A stretch of DNA of 64,000 nucleotides from an uncultured bacterium (lineage in GTDB: Bacteria > Cyanobacteriota > Vampirovibrionia > Gastranaerophilales > Gastranaerophilaceae), in the NCBI GenBank assembly GCA_949282195.1, contig CASDOW010000003.1:1-64000 (forward strand), in the 5' to 3' direction. The position numbers were made by a program, and so were the translations under genes. Below, one piece after another: positions 7,030-15,733 of this stretch; the first letter of the stretch is position 1, and each line of letters starts with the position of its first letter. Under the pieces are notes generated by a model, which did no database searches, was not told where the DNA came from, and saw only the letters and a program-made list of their open reading frames with translations.

Positions 7030-8736
7030 TTGAAAGAAAAAATACACAACAAAATTGACAGGCGCATTGGTTGTTTGCAATCATTGATATATATTGCATG
7101 TGCGGCTTTAGTTTTGTATTTGTTCTTGTTACAGGTTTTTGATATTAGACATTGTAAACAAAAGGCTAAATCCCAAAGAACTTCAAAAATGTATGTTTTA
7201 AGGGGTGAAATTGTAGATAGATACGGTTTTAAGCTTGCTGCCGATAAAACAACTTTTATTTTATATGCTCATCCAAATTATTACGATTATCCGCCGGAGA
7301 AATTGGCGGAAATTTTAGCGCCTTATTTAAAAATGTCTGTTTCTGAACTTACAAAGAAACTTTCTCAAACAAATAAAAAAATTATTACGGTTAAAAAGGA
7401 TTTAGACAGAAAAACTGTTCAAGAGATTAAGAAAAAAGGTCTTCGCGAGCTTTCTTACGAAGTTAAGAATAAAAGAGTATATCCTCAAGGAACACTGGCT
7501 TCTCATGTGCTTGGGTTTTATAATCCAAATGCTGATACGGCAGGAGGAATTGAATATAAAGCAAAAGATTACTTAGAGTATGTCGATAGAACAATAACAT
7601 ACGAAAAATCTGCCAATGGGGATATTATTTATAATATCAGCGTTGATCCTGCTGATGTGTCTGCCCCTGTTAAAGGTAAAACTCTTACATTAACTATTGA
7701 TAGCGCAGTTCAACATGTTTGTGAAAAATATCTTTTAAAAACAATTCAAAAGTTTCATGCACCACGCGCTGCTGCAATTGTTATGGAGCCTTCAAGCGGC
7801 GAAATTTTAGCTCTTGCCGTTGCACCAAATTATGACCCTAATCAATATGCAAAATATACAATGCAAGAAATGAAAAACTGGGCAATAACAGATGTTTATC
7901 CGCCAGGGTCTACATTTAAGATTATTACCGTTGCTTGTGGTTTTATGAATAAAAAAATAAACAAATATACCAAAATAAATGATACCGGCAAAATGAAAAT
8001 CGGCTGGTGGGATGTTGTAAATTACGATTACAAAACCAAAGGTGCCCCCGGTATGATAGATTTAGTATATTTATTTGAACATTCATCAAACATCGGTTCG
8101 ATTAAAATTTCTCAAATGATGACCGATAAAGAATTTTATGACAGTTTAAAATTGTTTAACTTTGGCGAGAAAACAGGCATTGATTTGCCGGGCGAATCTG
8201 TTGGTTTGTTGCCTGCGCCAAAATATTGGGATGTGGCTACCCATGGGGCAATGGGATATGGTTATGGCGCATCTGTAACTGCAATTCAAATGGTGAGTGC
8301 AGTTAGTGCTATTGCAAACGGAGGCACTTGGATTACTCCGCATTTAATTAAATATTCGCCCGAAGAAGCAGAAACAAAAATCGTCAAAAGAAGAATTTTA
8401 GAAGAACAAGACGCTAAAGATATAACAGAATTACTTGTTAAGTCTGTTGAAAATGGCAGAAATCCTGCAAAAATGGATGATTATTACATTGCAGCCAAAA
8501 CAGGTACTTCAAGAAAGCCAAACGCAAACGGAACAGGTTATTCAAATAAGCTTTATGCTTCTATGATTGGTTTTTTCCCTGCAACCAATCCAAAGGTTGT
8601 TCTTTATGTTGTTGTTGATTCTCCTTCAGGGGAAGGTATTTGGGGTTCAACTGTTGCTGCTCCTGTTTTTAAAGAAATATCAACAGAGTTGGTTAGGATT
8701 TTAAATCTAAATCCTGATAAAAATACTAAAAAATAA
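7030..8736 (+). CDS. ftsI: Class B penicillin-binding protein, division transpeptidase
   Basis: A 568-residue peptidoglycan transpeptidase. One N-terminal membrane segment (about 15-37) leads to the pedestal domain with RGEIVDRYGFKLA. The transpeptidase domain has the catalytic S294 in PGSTFK, the SSN motif (HSSNIGS, about 355) and KTGTS at K490. It cross-links septal peptidoglycan in the periplasm. There are no PASTA repeats. The start is TTG after GTGAGAAG. Position between ftsL-like and murE genes supports FtsI (PBP3) rather than the elongation enzyme PBP2. Confidence 0.92.
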   Translation: MKEKIHNKIDRRIGCLQSLIYIACAALVLYLFLLQVFDIRHCKQKAKSQRTSKMYVLRGEIVDRYGFKLAADKTTFILYAHPNYYDYPPEKLAEILAPYLKMSVSELTKKLSQTNKKIITVKKDLDRKTVQEIKKKGLRELSYEVKNKRVYPQGTLASHVLGFYNPNADTAGGIEYKAKDYLEYVDRTITYEKSANGDIIYNISVDPADVSAPVKGKTLTLTIDSAVQHVCEKYLLKTIQKFHAPRAAAIVMEPSSGEILALAVAPNYDPNQYAKYTMQEMKNWAITDVYPPGSTFKIITVACGFMNKKINKYTKINDTGKMKIGWWDVVNYDYKTKGAPGMIDLVYLFEHSSNIGSIKISQMMTDKEFYDSLKLFNFGEKTGIDLPGESVGLLPAPKYWDVATHGAMGYGYGASVTAIQMVSAVSAIANGGTWITPHLIKYSPEEAETKIVKRRILEEQDAKDITELLVKSVENGRNPAKMDDYYIAAKTGTSRKPNANGTGYSNKLYASMIGFFPATNPKVVLYVVVDSPSGEGIWGSTVAAPVFKEISTELVRILNLNPDKNTKK

Positions 8737-8778
8737 TCTTTTTGATAAAATATAATTGTAAATATCGAGGTAAGGAAT

Positions 8779-10239
8779 ATGGATTTAAGTAATATCATAA
8801 AAAACATTAAAGTTAAGGAAGTATTAAATTTCAAGGATGTTGACATAAAGGGTATTTCATATAATTCAAATACAATTAATTCTCATGAAATTTTTGTGTG
8901 TTTAAAAGGTGAACATGTTGACGGTCATGACTTTGCTCAAAATGCATTTGAAAAGGGTGCGGTTGCTTTAATGTGTGAAAGACCTTTGAATATTGAAATT
9001 CCTCAATTGATTGTTGAATCAACTCAAGAAAGTATTGCGGATTTAGCTGCAGTTTTTTATCATAATCCCTCATTTGAGCTTAATTTAATGGGCGTTACGG
9101 GTACTAACGGCAAAACTACGGTTGCACATTTAGTACAAAAAATATTTGAACAAGATAGAAAAAAATGTGCCTTAATCGGCACTTTAGGTTATAAATTTTC
9201 TTCAAAAGATGATTATCTTGAAGCAAAACACACAACTCCTCAGGCTCCTCAAATGCAAGAAACATTGCAAAAGATTTTAAAAGCTGATGTTTTAAATGTG
9301 ATAACGGAAGTTTCAAGTCATGCCCTTGAACAGTTTAGAGTGAAAAATTGCAATTTTTCTACTGCAATTTTTACAAATTTAACTCAGGATCACCTTGATT
9401 ATCATATTACAATGGATAATTATTTTAATGCTAAGGCAAAGTTGTTTAAGGGTTTAAAAAAAGGTAATAATGCAATTATTAACAATGATGATAAATATTC
9501 AAAAAGATTTTTAGATGTAATTGATAAAGAAGTTTCTATTATTACCTATGGTGTTAAAAATAAATCTGATTTAATGGCTAAAAATGTTGAATTTATGCAC
9601 GATGGCGTTGCGTTTGATTGTTGTTTTAAAGATGAAGTTCTTCCGTTTAAGCTTCATTTAAACGGAATGTTCAGTGTATATAATTCGCTTGCAGCAATCG
9701 GAGTAGGTTTATGTAACGGCATTTCTCTTAACGTTATTAAAGAAGCTCTTGAAGATACAAGAAGCGTTGCAGGTCGATTTGAAATTGTTAGAACAAATCC
9801 AATGGTGATTGTTGATTATGCACATACGCCGGATGGTTTAGAAAACATTTTAAGAGCAGCAAGGGAATTAACTCCAAAAAACGGTAATTTGATATGCATG
9901 TTTGGCTGCGGAGGAAACAGAGATTGCACAAAACGTCCTAAAATGGGTAAAATTGCGCAACAGTTATGCGACAAAATTATAATAACTTCCGATAACCCAA
10001 GACAAGAAGATCCACAGCAAATTATTACCGATATTTTATCAGGGTTAAGTTTGATAAATCCAAAAACTGTTTTTGTTGAAGCAGATAGACATCTTGCAAT
10101 TAAGCTTTTAAAAGATATTTCAACAGAAAATGATGTTTTGGTTTTGGCAGGAAAAGGGCATGAAGATTATCAAATCCTTGCTGATAAAACAATTCATTTT
10201 GATGATAGAGAAGAGGTTGTTAAAGTTTTTGGTATATAA
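8779..10239 (+). CDS. murE: UDP-MurNAc-tripeptide synthetase (meso-DAP-adding)
   Basis: A 486-residue Mur ligase that adds the third residue to UDP-MurNAc-L-Ala-D-Glu using ATP. The N-terminal domain binds the UDP-substrate. The central ATP loop is GVTGTNGKTTVAH. The C-terminal domain carries the amino-acid-selecting motif SDNPRQEDP; the DNPR form is known in meso-diaminopimelate enzymes, so the peptidoglycan is probably of the DAP type. VLAGKGHEDYQ near the end is typical. A TATAAT at 8749-8754 and a ribosome-binding site (GAGGTAAGGA) lie in the 42-base gap after ftsI, so it may have an extra promoter. Confidence 0.95.
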   Translation: MDLSNIIKNIKVKEVLNFKDVDIKGISYNSNTINSHEIFVCLKGEHVDGHDFAQNAFEKGAVALMCERPLNIEIPQLIVESTQESIADLAAVFYHNPSFELNLMGVTGTNGKTTVAHLVQKIFEQDRKKCALIGTLGYKFSSKDDYLEAKHTTPQAPQMQETLQKILKADVLNVITEVSSHALEQFRVKNCNFSTAIFTNLTQDHLDYHITMDNYFNAKAKLFKGLKKGNNAIINNDDKYSKRFLDVIDKEVSIITYGVKNKSDLMAKNVEFMHDGVAFDCCFKDEVLPFKLHLNGMFSVYNSLAAIGVGLCNGISLNVIKEALEDTRSVAGRFEIVRTNPMVIVDYAHTPDGLENILRAARELTPKNGNLICMFGCGGNRDCTKRPKMGKIAQQLCDKIIITSDNPRQEDPQQIITDILSGLSLINPKTVFVEADRHLAIKLLKDISTENDVLVLAGKGHEDYQILADKTIHFDDREEVVKVFGI

Positions 10240-10246
10240 ATAAAAA

Positions 10247-10272
10247 AAATGTTTGAACTTGGTCAAACATTT
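10247..10272 (+). terminator. Hairpin just after murE, possible weak terminator
   Basis: Perfect inverted repeat AAATGTTTGA / TCAAACATTT with loop ACTTGG, starting about 8 bases after the murE stop. It is not followed by a proper T-tract, so it may protect the 3' end rather than terminate. A second looser pairing, GAGGATA (10281-10287) with TATCCTC (10318-10324), follows it and encloses a T-run. The rest of the gap to 10478 shows only a 12-base palindrome at 10429-10440. Confidence 0.45.
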
Positions 10273-10478
10273 ATAAACACGAGGATATCAAGAGAGAGAG
10301 TAAAATACTTTTTTTATTATCCTCAATATATTTAATTTTTAGCGTCGTTATTCTCGATTAAGTTTTCCTTATTTCTTATATTCTAATAAAGTTTATTCGG
10401 CGAAAAAAATTGACTTTTTCATTTATTCTTTGTTAACAAAACTTAATAATTGGCTTATATTTAGGTTATAGCTTAGTC

Positions 10479-11186
10479 ATGAACTCAAATTTGATAATTA
10501 TTCCGACATATAATGAAGTGTTAAATATCTCAAATTTAATTGACGATATTGAAAATATATTGTCGGGTTTAAGCTTTTCAATTTTAGTTGTTGATGATAA
10601 TTCTTCTGACGGCACAATTGATGCTATAGAAAAGCAAATGCAGGTATATGACAATCTTTTTATTTTAAAAAGAAAATCTAAACTAGGACTCGCTTCTGCT
10701 TATATTGAAGGTTTTAAATATGCCTTAAATCATGGCTATAAAAATATTGTTCAAATTGATGCAGATTATTCTCATAATCCTAACAATTTACCTTTTATGA
10801 TTAGTAAATTAAATGAATACGATTTAGTTATTGCTTCGAGAAATATTAAAGGTGGAAGTGTTTTAAGGTGGAGTGTTTTAAGAAATTTAATTTCGAAAGG
10901 CGGTTCCTTGTATTCAAGATTGGTTTTAGCTTGCCCAATATATGATTTAACAGGTGGGTTTAACGCATGGAAAGCTGAAACGGTAAAAAAAATAAATTTG
11001 AATAATATCATATCCAAGGGGTTTTGTTTTCAAATTGAGATGAAGTATCGAGCTTATAAAAATAAATCAAAAATTCTTGAATTTCCTTTTACTTTTCAAA
11101 ATCGAAAGCTTGGAAAGTCAAAAATGAATAAAAGAATATTTTTTGAGGCATTGCTTAATATTTTAAAACTAAAATTTATGATATAA
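10479..11186 (+). CDS. Family 2 glycosyltransferase, dolichyl-phosphate-mannose synthase-like
   Basis: A 235-residue GT-A fold enzyme. The N-terminus NSNLIIIPTYNEVLNISNLI and the nucleotide-sugar site VVDDNSSDGT are classic, followed by QIDADYSHNP (the DxD-like motif), TGGFNAWK and FCFQIEMKYRAY, then EFPFTFQNRKLGKSKM. These match bacterial Dpm1-like enzymes that move a sugar from a nucleotide to a polyprenyl phosphate. There are no C-terminal membrane segments, so it is the short soluble type. It stands alone between murE and the convergent valS. No strong ribosome-binding site precedes the ATG. The sugar used cannot be told. Confidence 0.88.
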   Translation: MNSNLIIIPTYNEVLNISNLIDDIENILSGLSFSILVVDDNSSDGTIDAIEKQMQVYDNLFILKRKSKLGLASAYIEGFKYALNHGYKNIVQIDADYSHNPNNLPFMISKLNEYDLVIASRNIKGGSVLRWSVLRNLISKGGSLYSRLVLACPIYDLTGGFNAWKAETVKKINLNNIISKGFCFQIEMKYRAYKNKSKILEFPFTFQNRKLGKSKMNKRIFFEALLNILKLKFMI

Positions 11187-11193
11187 AATAAAA

Positions 11194-11215
11194 GACCTTG
11201 GAATAATCCAAGGTC
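11194..11215 (-). terminator. Intrinsic terminator of valS
   Basis: Perfect 9-base stem GACCTTGGA / TCCAAGGTC with loop ATAA. On the minus strand it is followed by TTTTATTTTAT, so it fits valS, which ends at 11224. It may also stop the convergent glycosyltransferase transcript. Confidence 0.75.
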
Positions 11216-11223
11216 AAGAAGTT

Positions 11224-13839
11224 TTATGATAATTTTTTAATTGTTTCTTTTATTAAATTAATTTCAGCATTAAGTTCGTCTTTTCTTGTTTTTGTTTTTT
11301 CCACGACATCTTTTGGTGCGCTTTGAACAAATTTTTCGTTATTTAATCTTGCTTCAATAGATTTTAATTCATTTTCAAGCTTATCTATTTTCTTTTGCTG
11401 ACGAGCAATTTCTTGATTTAAATCAATTAAATCTTCCAATGGAATTGTGATTTTAGTATCTCCTACTGTGCAATAAGCACTCTTTGATATTTTTGTATCT
11501 TTTTCAAATTTAATTGAATTAACTTTAGCAAGACGTTTTAAATAAGGGATAATTTGTGTGTATAGCTCTTCGTTATTATCGATAATAATATCAATTGTTG
11601 AGCCAAGCGGAATGTTAAATTCTGCTCTTAAATTCCTTAAGGCTTTAATGGTTTCAAAAACTGTTTCCATTTTTTTAGCGTCATTATTAAAGTTTAATTT
11701 TTCATCGTATTTTGGATATTGAGCAAATAATATGCCTTTTGACTGTTTATTAACGGGCATTTTTTGCCATATTGCTTCAGTTATGTGGGGCATAATCGGA
11801 TGCAGCAATCTTAAGAAATTATCTAAAATGTATACCAATACTGATTCATTTTTTTCAATTTTTGATAGTTCTACATACCAATCGCAATATTTATTCCAGA
11901 AAAATTCATATAAAATAGAAGCAACTTCGCCTATTCTATAATTTTCAAGATTTTCATTAACTAATTTTGTTACTTCGTTTAATTCGTTCAAAATCCATTT
12001 ATCTGAAATTGAGAGTTTGTTTAAATCAAGCTCTAATTCATCTTTTGATTTTGTTATGTTCATTAAGACAAATCTTGAAGCGTTCCAGATTTTATTTGAG
12101 AAGTTTCTACCAAATTCAAATTTTTCATCACTTATTTTTATATCCTGACCGCCATATGTACAAAGATATGTTAATGTAAATCTTAGGGCGTCACATCCGT
12201 ATTTTTCGATTAAATTAACAGGGTCAATTGTATTTCCTTTTGATTTAGACATTTTTTGACCATGTTCGTCACGAATTAAGCCATGGATATAAACTGTTGA
12301 AAATGGCGGTTGTTTAGTGAATTCTAATCCCATTGTTATCATTCTTGCAACCCAGAAGAATATAATATCAAACCCTGTTACAAGCGTATTTGTAGGATAG
12401 AATTTTTTATAGTCAGAACTGTTTGTATCGGGCCAGCCCATTGTTTCAAAGGGCCATAAACCTGATGAGAACCAAGTGTCTAAAACATCTGTTTCTTGAG
12501 TGTAGTTATTAACATCAGGGTTTTCAAGTGCAACAACCATTTCACCTGTTTTATTGTGATAATATGCGGGAATTTGATGACCCCACCACAACTGACGCGA
12601 GATACACCAGTCACGAATATTTTCCATCCACATTAAGTAGTTCTTTTCCCATCTTTTTGGGATGAATTTAATTGCGCCGGATTTAACCGCTTCAATTGCA
12701 GGTTTAGCTAAAGGTTCCATTCTGACAAACCATTGTCTTGATAATAAAGGTTCAATTGTAGTATTGCATCTTTGACATTTGCCAACATTGTGAATATGTT
12801 GAGAAACCTTAACTAATACTTCATTTTCCTCAAGCATTTTAACAGTTTTTTCTCTTGCTTCTTCTCTTGTTAAACCTTGTAATTGAGGCGGAACATATTC
12901 ATTTCTCATCATGCAGCCTTTTTCGTCAATTACTTTGATTTGAGGAAGATTGTGGCGCATACCCACTTCAAAATCATTCGGGTCGTGAGCAGGCGTAATT
13001 TTAAGAGCACCTGTTCCAAAAGATTTATCAACATAATCATCGGCAATAATAGGAATTGTTCTGCCTGTTAGGGGCATTACGCAATATTTACCGATTAAAT
13101 CTTTGTATTTGTAGTCGTTAGGATTAACAGCAATTGCAACATCTCCAAACATGGTTTCAGGTCTTGTTGTTGCAATAACAATTGCGCCCATTTCATCTTT
13201 TAGTGCGTAAGATATTTCCCATAAGTGTCCGGGTTCTGTTTCATAGTTTGTTTCAACATCTGATATTGCGCTTTGACACCTTGGGCACCAGTTTACAATA
13301 TAATTTCCTTTATATATTAAACCTTTATTGTATAAATCAACAAAAACTTTTTTAACGGCATTTGAGCAACCTTCATCAAGGGTAAATCTTTTTCTTGAAA
13401 GGTCAAAGCTTGCGCCTAAAAGCTTGAATTGTTCCAAAATTCTGTTTTTGTGTTCGTTTGCCCAATCCCAAGTTATTTCAAGGAAATCTTTGCGGCCTAT
13501 GTCATGACGAGATTTACCTTCTTTTGCAAGATTTTTTTCTATAACATTTTGAGTCGCAATTCCTGCATGGTCACATCCTGGCATCCATAAAACTTCTTTT
13601 TGTAACATTCTGTTGTATCTAACCAAAATGTCTTGCAAGGTGCCGTCTAATGCATGACCCATATGCAACACTCCTGTTACATTTGGAGGAGGTATGACAA
13701 TTGAATAAGGTTCTTTTTTTGAATTTGAATCAGCTTTAAAAAATTCATTATCTTCCCAGAATTTATATATTTCTTTTTCTGTTTCTCTTGCATTATATAC
13801 TGTTGCCAAGCTGTTTTGATTGTTTATTGTATCTGTCAT
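11224..13839 (-). CDS. valS: Valyl-tRNA synthetase
   Basis: An 871-residue class I aminoacyl-tRNA synthetase that charges tRNA-Val with valine. The ATP motif is HMGH (residues 59-62, after PPPNVTGVL) and the second class I motif is KMSKSKGN. The large editing domain lies between them with ATTRPETMFGDVA. Two zinc-binding-like CxxC pairs are seen (WCPRCQ, KCQRC). The C-terminal coiled coil (EIARQQKKIDKLENELKSIE) is typical of ValS. Length is normal for bacteria. It has no T-box leader in the short upstream gap. Confidence 0.97.
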   Translation of the reverse strand: MTDTINNQNSLATVYNARETEKEIYKFWEDNEFFKADSNSKKEPYSIVIPPPNVTGVLHMGHALDGTLQDILVRYNRMLQKEVLWMPGCDHAGIATQNVIEKNLAKEGKSRHDIGRKDFLEITWDWANEHKNRILEQFKLLGASFDLSRKRFTLDEGCSNAVKKVFVDLYNKGLIYKGNYIVNWCPRCQSAISDVETNYETEPGHLWEISYALKDEMGAIVIATTRPETMFGDVAIAVNPNDYKYKDLIGKYCVMPLTGRTIPIIADDYVDKSFGTGALKITPAHDPNDFEVGMRHNLPQIKVIDEKGCMMRNEYVPPQLQGLTREEAREKTVKMLEENEVLVKVSQHIHNVGKCQRCNTTIEPLLSRQWFVRMEPLAKPAIEAVKSGAIKFIPKRWEKNYLMWMENIRDWCISRQLWWGHQIPAYYHNKTGEMVVALENPDVNNYTQETDVLDTWFSSGLWPFETMGWPDTNSSDYKKFYPTNTLVTGFDIIFFWVARMITMGLEFTKQPPFSTVYIHGLIRDEHGQKMSKSKGNTIDPVNLIEKYGCDALRFTLTYLCTYGGQDIKISDEKFEFGRNFSNKIWNASRFVLMNITKSKDELELDLNKLSISDKWILNELNEVTKLVNENLENYRIGEVASILYEFFWNKYCDWYVELSKIEKNESVLVYILDNFLRLLHPIMPHITEAIWQKMPVNKQSKGILFAQYPKYDEKLNFNNDAKKMETVFETIKALRNLRAEFNIPLGSTIDIIIDNNEELYTQIIPYLKRLAKVNSIKFEKDTKISKSAYCTVGDTKITIPLEDLIDLNQEIARQQKKIDKLENELKSIEARLNNEKFVQSAPKDVVEKTKTRKDELNAEINLIKETIKKLS

Positions 13840-13973
13840 TTTAAATCCTCATTATTACGACTTAATTATAATTTAACATAAAAATATTTTTATATTTAAT
13901 TTTCTTGGATTAAATCTTTGTACTAGCCTATGAAGTTATTATTATTGATATTACTATTCGATAAAATAATTCA

Positions 13974-15428
13974 ATGCGAATAGTGTATTGTCTTATATTA
14001 ATTATTTGTGTGTTTGTTAATCAAAGTATTGCAAAGGATATTTTGTTTGAAAGCCCAATTGAGTTTACTGTAAATAACAATAAATGTAGTTTTGATAAAT
14101 TTTGTGAAAAATACATTAATGATGTTGAGATTGAGAAGTTTATAAAAAATGAATTAAAAGAAGATTATGTCGTTGTAAGTTTAGATGAGTGCATTGATGT
14201 TGCTCTCAAGAACAATTTTAATATTGAAATTAAAAACCATGATTATAAAAGTTCAAAATATGAATTTCAAAATGCGCTTTCAAAATTCATGCCGACACTT
14301 AATACAACAGCCTATATAGCGGATTATCAAGGGCAAATCCTTGTAGGCGGAGTTTTAAACGATAAATTCCATGAAACTGCAATATCAGTTAATATTACCG
14401 CGGAACATAAATTAACCGAAGGAGGAAAACAAATATTTGAAGCAAAAGCGGCAAAATATTTTGAAAAATCCAAAAAACACGAATTTAATTTTTCTAAATC
14501 AAATACGGTTTATTTAACTGCAAGATATTATTATGAAATGCTTTTAGCAAAGCTTGAAATAGAAATTTATTACAGAAATTTGATAGAAAGAAATGCGCAG
14601 TTAGCCTATGCGGTTAGTCTTGAAAAATCAGGTTTTGGAACAATTTTTGATGTTGTCAGATCTAAAAATGAAAGTGCTATTGCAAAAGCAAAACTCTTAA
14701 GGGCGTTGAATGATTTTAAATTATCTCAAGCAAGATTAGCAAATATTATGGGAATAAAGGTTGAAACGCCTATAATGCCTTGTGAAAAAGATGTTATAGG
14801 GGTTGATTATTTAGACAAAAAGCTGTCTATGGAAACATTATTTGATTATGCAAGAACAAAAAGAGAGGATATGTTAGCTTATAAGGACATAATTTCTTAT
14901 GAAAAACAGGTCAAAAATGTTTATTATACTGAATTTATGCCAAAACCATTGATTAATTTTCAACAACAATTTCAAGGTACAGTAAACGCAGGTGTAAGAC
15001 CAAACTATATTGCAGCTGCATATATGACTTGGGCTCCGGGTGAAAATGTTATAGTGGGCACTGTTACCAAGATTAAAGCCCAAAAAGAAAGAATTCAAGC
15101 AAAAATTCTTGAATATCAAAATCAATTAAGGAATATTCAACAAGAGATAGTTTCAAGTTTTTCTACCATGCAATTAACCCAAAGAGAATTGCCAATTTTG
15201 AAAAATAGAGTAGATTATTCAAAAAAGAGTGTTGAGCTTGCCATGTTAAGATTTAACGGCGGAAAAGGTATATTATTGGATGTTATACAAGCACAGAGTA
15301 CTTTAGTTGAAGCCAATGTTGAATATAATACTTCAATTATCAGGTATAATATTTCGCAATTAGAATTATTATATGAATCCGGAATAATTAGTTATGAAAC
15401 TATTCAAGAAAAGTATAAAAATAAATAA
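13974..15428 (+). CDS. TolC-like outer-membrane efflux protein
   Basis: A 484-residue protein with an N-terminal signal peptide (MRIVYCLILIICVFVNQSIA). Two related halves are mainly long helices: the first starts near SLDECIDVALKNNFNIEIK, the second ends with LAMLRFNGGKGILLDVIQAQSTL, the two hallmark segments of the OEP (TolC) family. Trimers form an outer-membrane and periplasmic channel for type I secretion or efflux, which supports a diderm envelope. No membrane-fusion protein or transporter gene is next to it, so its partners are elsewhere. A TAAAAT box ends 6 bases before the ATG and there is no ribosome-binding site, so the message may be leaderless. Confidence 0.85.
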   Translation: MRIVYCLILIICVFVNQSIAKDILFESPIEFTVNNNKCSFDKFCEKYINDVEIEKFIKNELKEDYVVVSLDECIDVALKNNFNIEIKNHDYKSSKYEFQNALSKFMPTLNTTAYIADYQGQILVGGVLNDKFHETAISVNITAEHKLTEGGKQIFEAKAAKYFEKSKKHEFNFSKSNTVYLTARYYYEMLLAKLEIEIYYRNLIERNAQLAYAVSLEKSGFGTIFDVVRSKNESAIAKAKLLRALNDFKLSQARLANIMGIKVETPIMPCEKDVIGVDYLDKKLSMETLFDYARTKREDMLAYKDIISYEKQVKNVYYTEFMPKPLINFQQQFQGTVNAGVRPNYIAAAYMTWAPGENVIVGTVTKIKAQKERIQAKILEYQNQLRNIQQEIVSSFSTMQLTQRELPILKNRVDYSKKSVELAMLRFNGGKGILLDVIQAQSTLVEANVEYNTSIIRYNISQLELLYESGIISYETIQEKYKNK

Positions 15429-15503
15429 GACACATATTCAGCTTGCCAAAATTGATAATTTTTTATATACTCAAAGATGTATTTTTAATGAAGGAGATAT
15501 TAA

Positions 15504-15683
15504 ATGAAAGTTACTATCGAAGACGGTTGCATAGGTTGCGGAGCTTGCGAATCATTCTGCTCTGACGTATTTAAAGTAGAAGATGTATGCGTTGTTGATG
15601 AATCTAAAATAGCAGGTAATGAAGATTGCGTTAAAGAAGCAGCTGATGCTTGCCCTGTAAGCGTAATTAATGTTGCTGAATAA
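15504..15683 (+). CDS. Small single-cluster [4Fe-4S] ferredoxin
   Basis: A 59-residue protein preceded by a good ribosome-binding site (AAGGAG at 15491-15496). Cysteines at 9, 12, 15 and 50 form the cluster pattern CIGCGAC...CP. Two more, C19 and C42, match the positions of the disulfide-forming pair in Thermotoga maritima ferredoxin as I recall it; the sequence also shares SFCSDVFKV-like spacing. It carries one low-potential electron in the cytoplasm, for example between pyruvate:ferredoxin oxidoreductase and hydrogenase, though no such partner is encoded here. The gene is monocistronic, with a strong terminator 15 bases after its stop. Confidence 0.92.
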   Translation: MKVTIEDGCIGCGACESFCSDVFKVEDVCVVDESKIAGNEDCVKEAADACPVSVINVAE

Positions 15684-15697
15684 TAATTTTATTAATT

Positions 15698-15733
15698 AAA
15701 AACACACAAGTGTTATGCTTGTGTGTTTTTTTG
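15698..15733. terminator. Bidirectional terminator after the ferredoxin gene
   Basis: Inverted repeat AAAAACACACAAG / CTTGTGTGTTTTT with loop TGTTATG, flanked by A and T tracts. It ends the ferredoxin transcript and overlaps the last codons of the convergent gene at 15713, so that coding end doubles as one arm. Confidence 0.85.

Noticed and set aside
10409-10438. TTGACT - TTAACA as a promoter for the glycosyltransferase gene
   Set aside because: The -35 is good but the -10 matches TATAAT poorly, and no better box exists at a proper distance.
13840-13973. A T-box leader for valS
   Set aside because: The minus-strand leader is short and lacks the T-box core (TGGNACCGCG-like) and specifier hairpins.
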